A DNA stretch of 64,000 bases. It comes from Cinnamomum chago. Its lineage: Eukaryota; Streptophyta; Magnoliopsida; Laurales; Lauraceae. Location: positions 70,758,001 through 70,822,000 of the forward strand of contig CP142451.1 in the NCBI GenBank assembly GCA_038049695.1, given 5' to 3'. Under the pieces are notes generated by a model. That model saw only the letters and a program-made list of their open reading frames with translations. It did not search any database and was not told the origin of the DNA. Below, in pieces: positions 23,183 through 35,065 of the stretch (positions are counted from its first letter, which is position 1; the number at the start of each line of letters is the position of its first letter). The position numbers were made by a program, and so were the translations under genes.

Positions 23183-24160
23183 CTTGATTTTAATTGGTCA
23201 AATCCTAACCATCTTGCATGCAACATTGTTGCCCATCAAGACACTACCACCGTTGATTTCTCTATAAGTGGTAAACCAATCCCTATTAAGACACATGTGA
23301 TAGGAACAACCTGAATCAAGACTCCATTCATCCTGATGACCAATTCCATTTTCAGTCACAGAAAATGCATTGTAGGAAACATAATCTGATCTTCCATCTG
23401 CAACACTGACTGAATCATCAGATGACGAATCTTCTATTATTTCTTTCCCTTTCCTTTGCCTTTCGGGACAATTTTTTCTGATGTACCCTTTCTTATGAGA
23501 ATAATAACATTCAATGTTTTTCCTATTGGATCTATGTTTGCCCTTACTACTGGAGTCTTTTGTTCTTCCTCATACTACTAAACCGTCACCCAAACCATCA
23601 TTGTCATTTATAACCTTTTTCTTCAACTCCTTGGAGTTCAATGCCGCCTCTACATCCTCTTTGGATAGATTATCTCTACCATACATCATGATATCAACAA
23701 AATGCTCATATGTGGGTGGTAACGAGCACAACAACATGATAGCTTGGTCCTTATCATCAATTTTAACGTTGATATTTTCCATATCCATAATAGCTTTTGT
23801 AAAAGAATCAAGGTAAGTTGAAATAGACATACCTTCTTACATTTGTGACGTGAACAACTGCTTCTTCAGATATAAGCGATTCGTGAGAGACTTCGTGATG
23901 TACAAGTTCTCCAACTTATGACATATGCTAGCAGCAGTTTTCTCCTAAGCAACCTTTTGCAGTACACTATAGCTAAAATATAACATAATCTGACCGTTCA
24001 CCCTTTTCAGCAACTCATCCTTCTCATCATCTGACAGTTTGTTAGACAAAGCATTATTTCCCTTTAAAGCTTTCTGAACCAGCAAAGCATGCATCTTCAA
24101 ACACCGCGGACTGAAATTATTATTTGCATTGAATTTCTCAATTTCAAACTTTGTAGTCAT
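23183..24160 (-). pseudogene. copia A gag and protease
   Basis: Gag starts MTTKFEIEKFNANNNF at 24160 (typical first exon-less copia gag), with LLVQKALKG and a gag body [19 protein letters not shown] zinc knuckle relic [14 protein letters not shown] at about 23465-23510 has lost one Cys and the His (C-x2-S, H to Y). Protease follows with LDSGCSYHM (Asp-Ser-Gly) at about 23300. Stops and short frame gaps near 23580 and 23830-23944 break it. Copia gag precedes protease in one polyprotein, as here. Confidence 0.82.
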
Positions 24161-24829
24161 TCCACGAATCTTTCACTGTACCCGTGTAGATCTGTTCACC
24201 GCGAGCATACTAGAAGAAACGGATCTGAAATCCGACTCTGGATGGCTAAGATATCGCCTAAATAAGTTTCTACGCTCCGATCGATCAATCTCCTTCATTG
24301 ACAATTGGACAACCAATCTTCGTCCACAACCGCGTAGATCTGCTCATAATGAGTTCGTAGGTTTAAATGGATCTCCAATCAAACTCCGAATCGTCAAGAT
24401 ATCGCGAAAACAAAATTCAGCATTTGATCTGGTCAAACTAGCTTTGACCGTATCGATCTTCTGACGTCGGCGCTGTACCAACGCCTTTGATCTGGTCAAA
24501 CGGGCCTTGCTTCTGGGCTTTTGCTACACGGATTGGGTCAACCTGGAATTGACTCGACTTGGATTGGCGGATGGGGTTCTGAAACGGGTCGGGCTTAACC
24601 TGACCTTGACTCAAACCTGGCCAGAAACCAACCCAACAAGGGTCGTCTTCTTCCCTTCTTCCTTCTTCTGGTTCTGTAACCTGAAACACGGAAAAAACTG
24701 CCATGCTGTCTTCTCCTTCCACAGCAACAACGCAGGCAGCGATAAGGAATGATGGACTCCTCCACCGGTGACCGTCCTCTTCTCCGGCAACGGGAGTAAG
24801 GTCGTCTGCGGCGTGAGTCACAGTGGCTT
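24161..24829 (-). other. copia A 5' leader, part next to gag
   Basis: Between the gag start and the copia B insertion. GC-richer than its surroundings, with no convincing gene. The other half of the leader is at 35066-35661, and the ggctt duplication shows where copia B split it. Confidence 0.6.
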
Positions 24830-26803
24830 TGTTTGGCTATGCGATTCAGATCTGAACTCTCATGTTAGGGACGTCCATGGCTTATTTTGGATTGTCAAAA
24901 CAGATCTGATCTGGGCAGCGCAAATCAGCCATAAAAAAACGCATAATAACACCATGAAATCATGATCAACAAGTGTATAATAAAAGGAGATGAGAGAGGA
25001 CAAATACCTTGATGATATGAAGACTTCAAATCTCTGAAACTAAAGTTCCAAAGGACTTATCACAGGCCTGCAATCAGCAATACAAGTTGCACGAATTTTC
25101 TGCGATGACTTTTCTTTTGATCTTCTCTTCTATTCCACAACCCAATCTGATTGGCTATGATTTTGGGATCAAACTATGGATTCCTCGAGAGGTTTTCTGA
25201 ACTATATTTTGTGGAAAGACCCAGACCTGATTTCCTCTCATCAATGAAGGAAGAAGAAGCTAGTCATAGGCGTATGAAACTCTCCTTTTGGACAACCAAT
25301 GGGTTTGCACGCCTAGGGTTTTCTTTTTTTCTCATGTTGTTGCACTCCTAGGGGAGAGATATCTATTGATAGTTTATATCCCTTTTAGTTCTCTCTAATA
25401 GGAAGGACCATCCCATGAAATTAGCAACCAGCTACCTTAGGAGTGCAACAGCTTCTAATTTTAGTTTCTAAAACAATTAGAAAACATTAACCATAGGAAT
25501 TCTTACCCACTGAGGAATCCAACCTTCTAAGTAAAGATACCTATTCAAAATTTGAAACCTCACACAAGGGACTCCCTTTGTGGCTGGCCCACAGGATAGA
25601 TAAACGTACCATGGCCCACAAGTTAATAATTTAGCTAGAGTTAAATTATGTATGCCATCAAAGGCCTATTTGAATTTAAACTCAAAAATATTTTTCCACA
25701 AAAAATAATTCAACCACATATCATCTAATCAAATTAGGAAACCATGCCAATATAGGAATGTGGCTAGAGAAAGGACCAAAAGACATATTTGCCCTTGGCT
25801 CCCAAAATGACCAAAATGTCCATGCTAACCCCATAGCAACATTAAGATCATTTTAACCCTAACTCATTCCACTAAAGAGTTATGGTTGCACTCCAGAGAC
25901 AAATATTAAATATGAAATAAGCTCGTCAGGAAATGACATTCGTCTTCGACCTACTAAGTGAAATGACCGAAATGCCCCTCTATGTAACATTCATAATCAA
26001 GTCAGGTTATCCGATGTACTATCAACCTTCTTGATTATATCTCAACCTTAGAACTTCATATCCTTGACTTAATCATCATGCGGATATCATTCTCTTGGTC
26101 CAAGGAGCGACCCACAAGTTCAATATCCATATGGAACATCCATATACTAAGATCTTAGATTTTGATGATTAATCGGATAATTCTAAGGGGACGATCACTC
26201 CATCACAAGATGACATAGATTCTTTATTGCATCTGTACGTCCCAACTAATCAAGCTCGAGTACCCAAAACACAGAGTTGTCGACCCATGAACAGGATCTC
26301 ACCCATAGTGAATTAAAGTACAAGAACTCGACTTCGTCAGTTCATCCGCATATGCTCAAGAATAAGAGCACTGGTCACTCAGTAGCATAAGGTGACTTGA
26401 TCTCTCTCAGTGATAGTACTATTTTAGAGATCACACCTACAAATAGTCCTGTTCAATGCATGACACATGCACTAATGAGATAAATCCAGAAAAGCCTCCC
26501 GTAACTAAGGTAAGTCACCCTGAATATAGGAGAGTATCTCACTATAACTTATACCAAGATGAAGTGCCCAACTCCATCTCTCAGTTATGAACCTGTTTAT
26601 TGTTTCAAGTGTCCATGACTCAGACCTGTCTGTGTGTAGCCACTACACACCCAAGTCATTTACTAGAAACAATGGACCTTACACAAACATACATATATAC
26701 ATACAGTAAGAGAAAAGAATAATTCTAATAAATAACCAGTAAATATCCAGTAACAGAGATGTGGGTGCTGTCGTGGGCTTTAAGGCATACACAAAACCCA
26801 ACA
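24830..26803 (-). repeat. 3' LTR of copia B (1974 bp)
   Basis: Starts tgtttggctatgcgattcag and ends acaaaacccaaca on the plus strand. Near-identical to 33092-35065. Differences are denser in the first 200 bp, near the element's R/U5 side. Confidence 0.95.
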
Positions 26804-26814
26804 AACTCCCACTT
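26804..26814 (-). other. polypurine tract of copia B
   Basis: On the minus strand aagtgggagtt directly precedes the 3' LTR start TGTTGGG. Confidence 0.85.
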
Positions 26815-26928
26815 GCACTAAAGATCACTACTTCCTAACCTAACTCCCATAGACTCAACATGAGAACTAAACACTTTCTCAGTAAGAGTCTTAGTAAAAT
26901 GGTCAGCTAAGTTATTGGCAAAGGCAAT

Positions 26929-28245
26929 CTACTCCACCACTATTTCTCCTTCTTGGATGAACTCCTGAAACAAGTGGTACCTTCTCTTAATGTGTTTGCA
27001 TTTCTTGTGATTCCTGGGTTCTTTGCTCTGTGCTATAGCACCGGTATTGTCGCAGTACATGACAATCAGTTTTTGTACGGTAGGAACAACTCCCAATTCC
27101 AATAGGAATTTTCTGAGCCATACAGCTTCCTTTCCTGCTTCCGCTGCCACCACATACTCTGCCTCCATGGTAGAGTCAGCAGTACAATCTTGCTTGACAG
27201 TTCTCCATGATATAGCCCCTCCTAACAGAGTAAAAACGTATCCTGAGGTAGACTTGCTGGCATCTCTATCAGACTGGAAATCAGAGTCTGTATACGCCAG
27301 AGGCGTCAGATCATCTGCTCAATAGGTTAGCATATAATCTTTCGTTCTCCGAAGGTACTTGAATATATGCATAACAGCTGTCCAGTGCACAGGTCCAGGG
27401 TTTGACTGATATCTGCTAACCATGCCAACAGCAAAGCAAATATCAGGTCTAGTACATAACATTGCATACATGAGGCTTCCAACAGCAGATGCTTATGGAA
27501 CTCTCCTCATGTTTTCTATCTCCTCAGGTGTCTTAGCACATTGATCTCGAGATAGTGGTACCCCATGTCTAGAGGGTAATAAACCCTTCTTGGAGTCATG
27601 CATGTTAAACTTGACCAAAATCTTCTCAATATATGAAGATTGAGATAAAGCTAATATTTTATTCTTGCGATCTCGCAAAAGCTTGATCCCTAAGATATAG
27701 CTCGCCTCACCTAAATCCTTCATCTGAAATTGAGACGATAACCAAACCTTAGTGGATGACAACATACCTACATCATTTCAAATGAGCAATATGTCATCCA
27801 CATACAAAACCAAAAATGCAACTGCGTTTCCACTTCCTTTCTTATACACACATGGTTCATCAACGTTTTGATCAAAGCCAAAAGATTTGACTGCCTGATT
27901 AAACTTGATGTTCCATGCTCTAGATGCTTGCTTAAGTCCATAAATGGACTTTTTAAGCTTACAAACCATGTTATCTTGGCCACTGGCATTGAAACCCTCT
28001 GGTTGCATCATATAGATGCATTCGTTAAGACTTCCATTAAGAAAAGTTGTCTTGACGTCCATCTATCATATCTCGTAGTCATAATGACATGCGATGGCTA
28101 AGAGAATCCTTATGGACTTGAGCATGGCCACTGGTGAGAAGGTTTCCTCATAATCGATACCCTCTTTCTGAGTATATCCTTTCGCCACCAGTCTCGCTTT
28201 GAAGGTCTCCACCTTCCCATCCACTCCTCTCTTCCTCTTGTAGAT
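26929..28245 (-). pseudogene. copia B reverse transcriptase and RNase H
   Basis: RT on the minus strand: MDVKTTFLNGSLNECIYM, KLKKSIYGLKQASRAW and the catalytic LYVDDILLI, then KDLGEASYILGIK. The connection region has VPSRHGVPLSRDQCAK. RNase H carries the C-terminal MEAEYVVAAEAGKEAVWL and YCDNTGAIAQSK, ending HLFQEFIQEGEIVVE near 26929. Stops at 28063-28068 (two in a row, at conserved Trp-Gln), 27765, 27490 and about 27320 interrupt it. It would have made cDNA and removed the RNA strand in cytoplasmic particles. Confidence 0.92.
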
Positions 28246-29540
28246 TCACTTGCACCCAATGGGTTTAATTCCTTCAGGCGCATCTATAAGATCCCAGACC
28301 TGATTGGAATACAAAGAATCCAATTCAGACTTCATTGCTTGCTGCCACATGTCAGCATCCGTATCCGTTACTGCTTCATCGTAACTAGCAGGATCCTCAA
28401 CCAGATTCTCGGAGTCTGTCTTAAAAGACACTCCTAGATATTTGTCTGGCTGTCTAGAAATTCTCCCACTACGACAAGGCTCCGGAGTGTTAAAAAGAAT
28501 ATCCCGTTCATCTACCGCCTTAGGATCTGGTACAGGTGTTACAGGAGATCCCGGAAGAATCTCCTCTAGTGTTTCTTTACAACTTAGCTCTTGGTGCATC
28601 ATGCAATCATCCTCCAAGTATCTAACATGAGTGCTGATAAGCACTTTCTGCTCCTTTGGATGATAAAAGATGCCACCTCTCGTTCCCTTAGGATACCCAA
28701 TGAAATAGCACATTTCTGATCTTGGTTCCAGCTTAGTAGCTTTATCATTCAGTACATAGGCTGGACAACCCCAAATGTGGATATGTCTTAAACTGGGTTT
28801 TCGACCTGTCCATATTTCTTGCGGTGTCCTAGGCACTGATTTAGAAGAGACCATATTCAAAATGTATGTTGCTGCTTCTAGGGCATATCCCCAAAAAAAT
28901 ATGGGTAGGGTTGCATGACTCATCATGGACCTTACCATATCAAGAAGGGTACGATTTCTTCTCTCTGCTACACCATTTTGCTGGGGTGTACCCGGTGCAG
29001 TCAACTGAGACACAATCCCATGTTGTGTGAGGTACTCTTTGAACTCACCCAAGAGGTACTCGCCACCTCGATCAGATCGAAGGGTTTTGATATGTTTACC
29101 TAATTGTAGCTCCGCCTCAGCTTTAAATTGCTTGAATTTATCAAAGGACTCAAACTTGCGTCGCATTAAGTACACATATCCATACCTAGAGTAATCATCA
29201 GTAAAAGTGATGAAATACTCATAACCTCCTCGAGCTGGTTTGCTCATAGGACCACACACATCAGTGTGAACCAATTCTAACAATTCCTTCGACCTCAGTC
29301 CTTTTGAAGAGAACGACCTTTTGGTCATCTTTCCCTTGAGACAAGATTCACACTGAGGCAATGGTTCGAGATCTAATGAACTCAAGGGCCCATCCTCTAC
29401 CAACCTCTGAATCCGTTTTAGGTTAATATGACCCAAACGCAAGTGCCAAAGATAAGTGTCATTGGTTGAAGATACCTTCCTCTTAAGGGAAGTTGAACTT
29501 TCTAGTTGTATATTATGCACTGTGGGAGCAATAGGATATA
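28246..29540 (-). pseudogene. copia B integrase
   Basis: About 430 codons. Zinc-binding region LWHLRLGHINLKRIQRL plus CESCLKGKMTKRSF. Core: HTDVCGPM (Asp), RSDRGGEY (Asp), PQQNGVAERRNRTL (Glu), all catalytic residues present. Then IWGCPAYVLND and the linker RISRQPDKY toward RT. It ends in a stop at 28246-28248 within GCK-stop-IYK, where relatives have Trp. The start of the region is cut by Cassandra at 29541; its beginning continues from 30195. Apart from these two breaks the frame is open, consistent with a young element. Confidence 0.93.
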
Positions 29541-29787
29541 TGTGACGCCCCGGAGTCCCACATCGACTATAGAGAGGAAAGTGAATGGGGTTATATGTAA
29601 AGTTTACACCCTTACCTTGCATGAGGCCTTTTAAAACCGTGCGGCCCCGGAAAAACGTAAAAACTCCGAAGTTAAGCGTGCTCGGGCGGGAGCAGTACTA
29701 GGATGGGTGACCTCCTGGGAAGTCCTCGCGCGTGCACGCGGGCCAAAGCGGACAATATCATGCATGGGTGAAGGGTGGGGCGTTACA
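29541..29787 (+). repeat. left LTR of Cassandra
   Basis: 247 bp, TG...CA ends. It differs from the right LTR by c/t at 29677 versus 30084 and by one g/a further on (aaagcgg versus aaaacgg). Confidence 0.96.
29662..29736 (+). promoter_or_regulatory. 5S rRNA-like domain with Pol III internal promoter (left LTR)
   Basis: Resembles the 3' two thirds of plant 5S rRNA. Box A is agttaagcgtgctcgggc (29670-29687), then the intermediate element, then box C ggatgggtgacctcctggga (29701-29720), then agtcctcg. In Cassandra this region is thought to recruit TFIIIA and Pol III. The 5' third of 5S rRNA is not recognisable, so this is not a 5S gene. Confidence 0.9.
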
Positions 29788-29947
29788 AATGGTATCAGAG
29801 CCGACTCTCGACTAGTTCGAGTGTGGGTCCCCTGCCGTGGTCTGGTGCAAGTGGGCGGGTCTCCATGTGGGCGGGCCAAGAGGGCTGGCAGGCTACAGGG
29901 ACTGGCAGGCTACTGCACAGGGACGTGCAGCCCTAACGGGGGTGGAA

Positions 29948-30194
29948 TGTGACGCCCCGGAGTCCCACATCGACTATAGAGAGGAAAGTGAATGGGGTTA
30001 TATGTAAAGTTTACACCCTTACCTTGCATGAGGCCTTTTAAAACCGTGCGGCCCCGGAAAAACGTAAAAACTCCGAAGTTAAGTGTGCTCGGGCGGGAGC
30101 AGTACTAGGATGGGTGACCTCCTGGGAAGTCCTCGCGCGTGCACGCGGGCCAAAACGGACAATATCATGCATGGGTGAAGGGTGGGGCGTTACA
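29948..30194 (+). repeat. right LTR of Cassandra
   Basis: 247 bp partner of 29541-29787. Same 5S-like domain at 30069-30143; box A carries one change (gttaagtgtg), box C is unchanged. Confidence 0.96.
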
Positions 30195-30833
30195 ATATAT
30201 ATAAAATAAGTTGTTATGCATTCTGCCGGAACATATAACGTTTCCATCTCTACTGATATCAACACCAAAATGGAAAGAAACTGAATAATTAAATTCAATA
30301 AGACTGGAAACTGAAATTAAATTCTTCCTCATGTCTGGAACATAGAGAACATTATTTAAAACCATTATCCTATTGTTAAAGAAATGTAAGGTAACAACTC
30401 CCACTGCATCTGCCCAAACTTTGGTTCCAGTTCCAACTCTGAGGGCAAACTCTCCTTTCTTAAGCTTCTGCATTATCTGAAACCCCTGCAATGAGTTGCA
30501 GATATGATTAGTGGCTCCAGAGTCTACCATCCACGAATCAGTAGAATCAACCACAAAACAGGTTTCAATGTAGTAGGAAAGAGATATACCTTTCTTAGCA
30601 GAGGCCAGGAACTTGGGACAATCTTTCCTCCAGTGACCTTTAAGGCCGCACTTGAAGCATTTCCCTTTGGGCTTTTCACCTGTACCCTTGTCCTTCTTTT
30701 TACCAGCATTGCCCTTTTTCTGTCCCTTTCCCTTATCCTGTTTCTTCTTGAATTTCTTCCCTTTCGGGTTTAGTTTAGAGGAAGACTGGAGGGAGTGAGC
30801 TTGGGCTTTGGGCTTCATGATAGCCTCTGCCGC
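30195..30833 (-). pseudogene. copia B zinc knuckle, protease and pre-integrase start
   Basis: Minus strand from a Lys/Gly-rich linker into the zinc knuckle CFKCGLKGHWRKDC (C-x2-C-x4-H-x4-C). Protease follows with WMVDSGATNHIC (Asp-Ser-Gly) and VLYVPDMRKNLISVSSL, then the pre-integrase start MHNNLFYI. At that point Cassandra interrupts the frame. The frame opens after a stop at 30834-30836 in a position where Gln is expected. The zinc knuckle binds element RNA and the protease would cut the polyprotein. Confidence 0.92.
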
Positions 30834-31389
30834 CTAGAGTTCTTTCATTAACTCTGGTAGAGTCATGTCCATCTTGCTCATACTGAAATTGAGCTTGAAC
30901 TGGTTGAAAGAGTCCGGCAGAGTTTCGAGAATCATATCAGTCTGACTCTCTGCATCAATCTCAGCCCCTAGGATCTCAGCCACATTGAAGCAATCCATCA
31001 TCTTGAGCATATGCTCTCTGACGGGTGTTCCCTCGGCCATCCTAGTGTTCATGATTGTCCTTATAGCAGCTTGCCTAGCTGGCCTGCTTTTTGTCTGCGA
31101 ACATCTCAGACAAGGACAACATGATGTCAGAAGTTGTGTCCATATGCTCGTGCTGCGTTTGCAACACGTTGGACATGGAAGCAAGCATGTAGCATTTAGC
31201 CATGCTATTCGCTTTCTTCCATTTCCTTTCAGCCTCTTGCTTGTCATTTGTAGAATTATCATTAATTGAAGGACATGGTTCCGTCAAAACATACTTGTAC
31301 TCCTCTGCAGTAAGTACTATGTCAAGATTCATTTTCCAGTCCACGTAGTTCGGACCAGTAAGTTTGTTCTCACGTAAAATACTCATCAA
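30834..31389 (-). pseudogene. copia B gag
   Basis: Starts MMSILRENKLTGPNYVDWK at 31389, the typical opening of plant copia gag, then NLDIVLTAEEYKYVL and KKANSMAKCYMLASMSN. A frame change near 31075 links to a second open stretch with REHMLKMMDCFNVAEILG and LPDSFNQFKLNFSMSK, which ends in a stop at 30834. It would form the cytoplasmic particle that packages element RNA. Confidence 0.9.
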
Positions 31390-33077
31390 CGGGCTAAAAG
31401 AACCCCCGGTTATCTCTCTGGATATATAACGGTTTATAATTAGACGGGCAGTATATATGTAACATGTAAATGGTGCTAGTAATAGAAGGGAAAAAAATGC
31501 ACTGCTTACTTTTTACATTACCCTTATCATAATGTATCAGTGTCTCAACCTCCTCATAGACCCTCCATCGAAGGGATGGCCGAGTCTATAGTCACGTTGA
31601 GTAAAGCCTCGCTTATTTGGATAATCACTATCTGGATTTAGCATATCCAGTGATAGTCCAATCACTGATTGGTTTGGCCTCATATGACAAATAACACTAA
31701 CTCCTAGGGAGAGGTTATTATCGTCTTGTGCCAAGTGTGTTACCATCTCTTATGAAATTTCCCAGAATGTCTATGACTTGAGTCCTCCGAAGGGAAGTGA
31801 CTTTAATCAACTCTTGAAGTGAACTTTAGTAAAAAGCTCCACCGAAGGGATGGCCGCTCCTACCAACACTTCATCGACATTCTATAGAAGTGATCTTTAG
31901 TAAAGAACTCCACCGTAGGGGTGGCCGCTCCCACTAACACCTCATTATGAATATTCACATGAGTTCACCTACTAACCCCTTGAAGTGAACCTTAGTAAAG
32001 AACTCCACCAAAGGGGTGGCCGCTCCCACTAACACTTCATTGAGATAGCATGAACCGAAAATGGAAGGCCGTGAGGTTTTTCCAAACCCCTCTCCCACTT
32101 GATTATTTATCACTAGGGCTTTAAAACACTTTTGACCTTAACATCGTTACTCAAACCCTGTTTAAATCTAGCAAACTTAGTTAACAATTTTCATGACTCA
32201 ATTGCTTAAGTCATCTAAAAAAAATAACCTTTGCTATAAAACATATTGAGTAAAGAACCTGGGACCTGTGGGTTATGGGCCCACTATGGTAGCATCGTAT
32301 TAGATTTTAGTTTAGCCTCTTTTGGAAATCAAGGGTACCAAGATAAACTAAACCCTAACCAATTTTAAACCTTCGACAAAGAAGTGTGCTGGTCTAAGTT
32401 CCATTTAAAAAGAATTAGCCAAACTAATCTAATCTAATATAGAAAAATCCCAATTTTAAAAAACTAGTGGTGGCCATGTTACTAGGTGACAATCATAGCA
32501 ATTATATAAAGCAATAAAAAATTATGCAACCCTTGATGGCTCCCTACTCTTAGGACTTCAAATCCTTATCGAACTAGGAAATCAAAATTAGATCTCCTCT
32601 TGCACAAGAAGCCTTGTCTCCTCTATCACCAAGGATCCCCTTTATTTGCAACCATGCAATCTTTAAAGCTTTCTTCTCTTGCTTGATGATATAAAATAAA
32701 TTTACATACAAGGAAACCATGAAAAACAAAACCAAAAATTACATTGGAAGTCCCTATGCTTTTCAAGAAAGCTACATCAAATCTAGTTGGAAAAATAAAT
32801 TGAAATCACAATTTCCAATTAATAAAAACACATCCAAATCCAAACAACATTCATACGAATCATCAAGGATGCATATATGGCTGCATACAAAGAGGTTAGT
32901 GCAATCAAAATGCAGTGTCCAACACTATACAGTATTATGAAAAAAAAAATCCAGCAATCTGGAAAAAATCCTGCACGCCAATCATGCACTAAAACATATC
33001 TTAAAGGGCGCCACCATGCCCTTAATTAAGTTAGGATTAATATTAACACATCATGGGGTCATGATTTCACATGGAGA
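31390..33077 (-). other. copia B 5' leader with short tandem repeats
   Basis: 1.7 kb without a gene between gag and the primer site. From about 31795 to 32045 it holds three imperfect repeats of agtaaagaactccaccga plus ggggtggccgctccca; a related trace lies at about 31550-31580 (accctccatcgaagggatgg). The remainder is A/T-rich, with nothing else recognised. Confidence 0.7.
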
Positions 33078-33090
33078 GGCTCTGATACCA
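33078..33090 (-). other. primer binding site of copia B (tRNA-Met)
   Basis: On the minus strand tggtatcagagcc starts one base after the 5' LTR end. Confidence 0.93.
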
Positions 33091-33091
33091 C

Positions 33092-35065
33092 TGTTTGGCT
33101 ATGCGATTCAGATCTGAACTCTCATGTTAGGAATGTCCATGGCTTATTTTGGATCGTCAAAACAGATCTGATCTGGGCAGCGCAAATCAGCTATAAAAAA
33201 TGCATAATAACACCATGAGATCATGATCAACAAGTGTATAATAAAAGGAGATGAGAGAGGACTAATACCTTGATGATATGAAGACTTCAAATCTCTGAAA
33301 CTAAAGTTCCAAAGGACTTATCACAGGCCTGCAATCAGCAATACAAGTTGCACGAATTTTCTGCGATGACTTTTCTTTTGATCTTCTCTTCTATTCCACA
33401 ACCCAATCTGATTGGCTATGATTGTGGGATCAAACTATGGATTCCTTGAGAGGTTTTCTGAACTATATTTTGTGGAAAGACCCAGACCCGATTTCCTCTC
33501 ATCAATGAAGGAAGAAGAAGCTAGTCATGGGCGTATCAAACTCTCCTTTTGGACAACCAATGGGTTTGCACGCCTAGGGTTTTCTTTTTTTCTCATGTTG
33601 TTGCACTCCTAGGGGAGAGATATATATTGATAGTTTATATCCCTTTTAGTTCTCTCTAATAGGAAGGACCATCCCATGAAATTAGCAACCAGCTACCTTA
33701 GGAGTGCAACAGCTTCTAATTTTAGTTTCTAAAACAATTAGAAAACATTAACCATAGGAATTCTTACCCAATGAGGAATCCAACCTTCCAAGTAAAGATA
33801 CCTATTCAAAATTTGAAACCTCACACAAGGGACTCCCTTTATGGCTGGCCCACAGGATAGATAAACGCACCATGGCCCACAAGTTAATAATTGAGCTAGA
33901 GTTAAATTCATGTATGCCATCAAAGGCCTATTTGAATTTAAACTCAAAAATATTTTTCCACAAAATATAATTCAACCACATATCATCTAATCAAATTAGG
34001 AAACCATGCCAATATAGGAATGTGGCTAGAGAAGGGACCAAAAGACATATTTGCCCTTGGCTCCCAAAATGACCAAAATGTCCATGCTAACCCCATAGCA
34101 ACATTAAGATCATTTTAACCCTAACTCATTCCACTAAAGAGTTATGGTTGCACTCCAAAGACAAATATTAAATATGAAATAAGCTCGTCAGGAAATGACA
34201 TTCGTCTTCGACCTACTAAGTGAAATGATCGAAATGCCCCTCTATGTAACATCCATAATCAAGTCAGGTTATCCGATGTACTATCAACCTTCTTAATTAT
34301 ATCTCAACCTTAGAACTTCATATCCTTGACTTAATCATCATGCGGATATCATTCTCTTGGTCCAAGGAGCGACCCACAAGTTCAATATCCATATGGAACA
34401 TCCATATACTAAGATCTTAGATTTTGATGATTAATCGGATAATTCTAAGGGGACGATCACTCCATCACAAGATGGCATAGATTCTTTATTACATCTGTAC
34501 GTCCCAACTAATCAAGCTCGAGTACCCAAAACACAGAGCTGTCGACCCATGAACAGGATCTCACCCATAGTGAATTAAAGTACAAGAACTCGACTTCGTC
34601 AGTTCATCCGCATATGCTCAAGATTAAGAGCACTGGTCACTCAGTAGCATAAGGTGACTTGATCTCTCTCAGTGATGTGCTATTTTAGAGATCACACCTA
34701 CAAATAGTCCTGTTCAATGCATGACACATGCACTAATGAGATAAATTCAGAAAAGCCTCCCGTAACTAAGGTAAGTCACCCTGAATACAGGAGAGTATCT
34801 CACTATAACTTATACCAAGATGAAGTGCCCAACTCCATCTCTCAGTTATGAACCAGTTTATTTTTTCAAGTGTCCATGACTCAGACCTGTCTGTGTGTAG
34901 CCACTACACACCCAAGTCATTTACTAGAAACAATGGACCTTACACAAACATACATATATACATACAGTAAGAGAAAAGAATAATTCTAATAAATAACCAG
35001 TAAATATCCAGTAACAGAGATGTGGGTGCTGTCAGTGGGCTTTAGGGCATACACAAAACCCAACA
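33092..35065 (-). repeat. 5' LTR of copia B (1974 bp)
   Basis: Partner of 24830-26803 with identical length. This copy would drive transcription leftward. No promoter element was assigned with confidence. Confidence 0.95.

Larger units (their letters stand above)
29541..30194 (+). mobile_element. Cassandra TRIM element, complete, 654 bp
   Basis: Two 247 bp direct repeats (29541-29787 and 29948-30194) starting tgtgacgcc and ending cgttaca, with a 160 bp interior. A tRNA-Met primer site tggtatcagagcc is at 29790-29802 and a purine tract gggggtggaa at 29938-29947. Flanked by an exact atata duplication (29536-29540 and 30195-30199). The LTRs carry a 5S rRNA-like domain, which defines the Cassandra family of terminal-repeat retrotransposons in miniature. 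It codes for nothing and would rely on proteins of other elements. The LTRs differ at only two positions. Confidence 0.96.
24830..35065 (-). mobile_element. copia B: full-length Ty1/copia element, 10.2 kb with nested Cassandra
   Basis: Flanked by an exact ggctt duplication (24825-24829 and 35066-35070). Both LTRs are 1974 bp and end in TG...CA on the element strand. A tRNA-Met primer site (33078-33090) and a polypurine tract (26804-26814) sit at the proper inner edges. Gene order from right to left is leader, gag, zinc knuckle, protease, integrase, RT, RNase H, the copia order. About 38 differences between the LTRs were counted by eye (about 2%), so insertion is fairly recent. Point nonsense mutations and the Cassandra insertion make it defective. 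Confidence 0.95.

Noticed and set aside
25151..25351. 66-codon open frame in the copia B LTR, conserved in the other LTR (33412-33612)
   Set aside because: Conservation follows from LTR identity. No domain is recognised, and the frame is in the opposite orientation to the element.
29662..29736. A true 5S rRNA gene
   Set aside because: Only the 3' two thirds match, and the sequence lies in a direct repeat with primer site and polypurine tract, so it is an LTR domain of Cassandra.
29631..29879. Open frames across the Cassandra LTRs and interior on both strands
   Set aside because: Cassandra is non-coding and these frames overlap the 5S-like domain.
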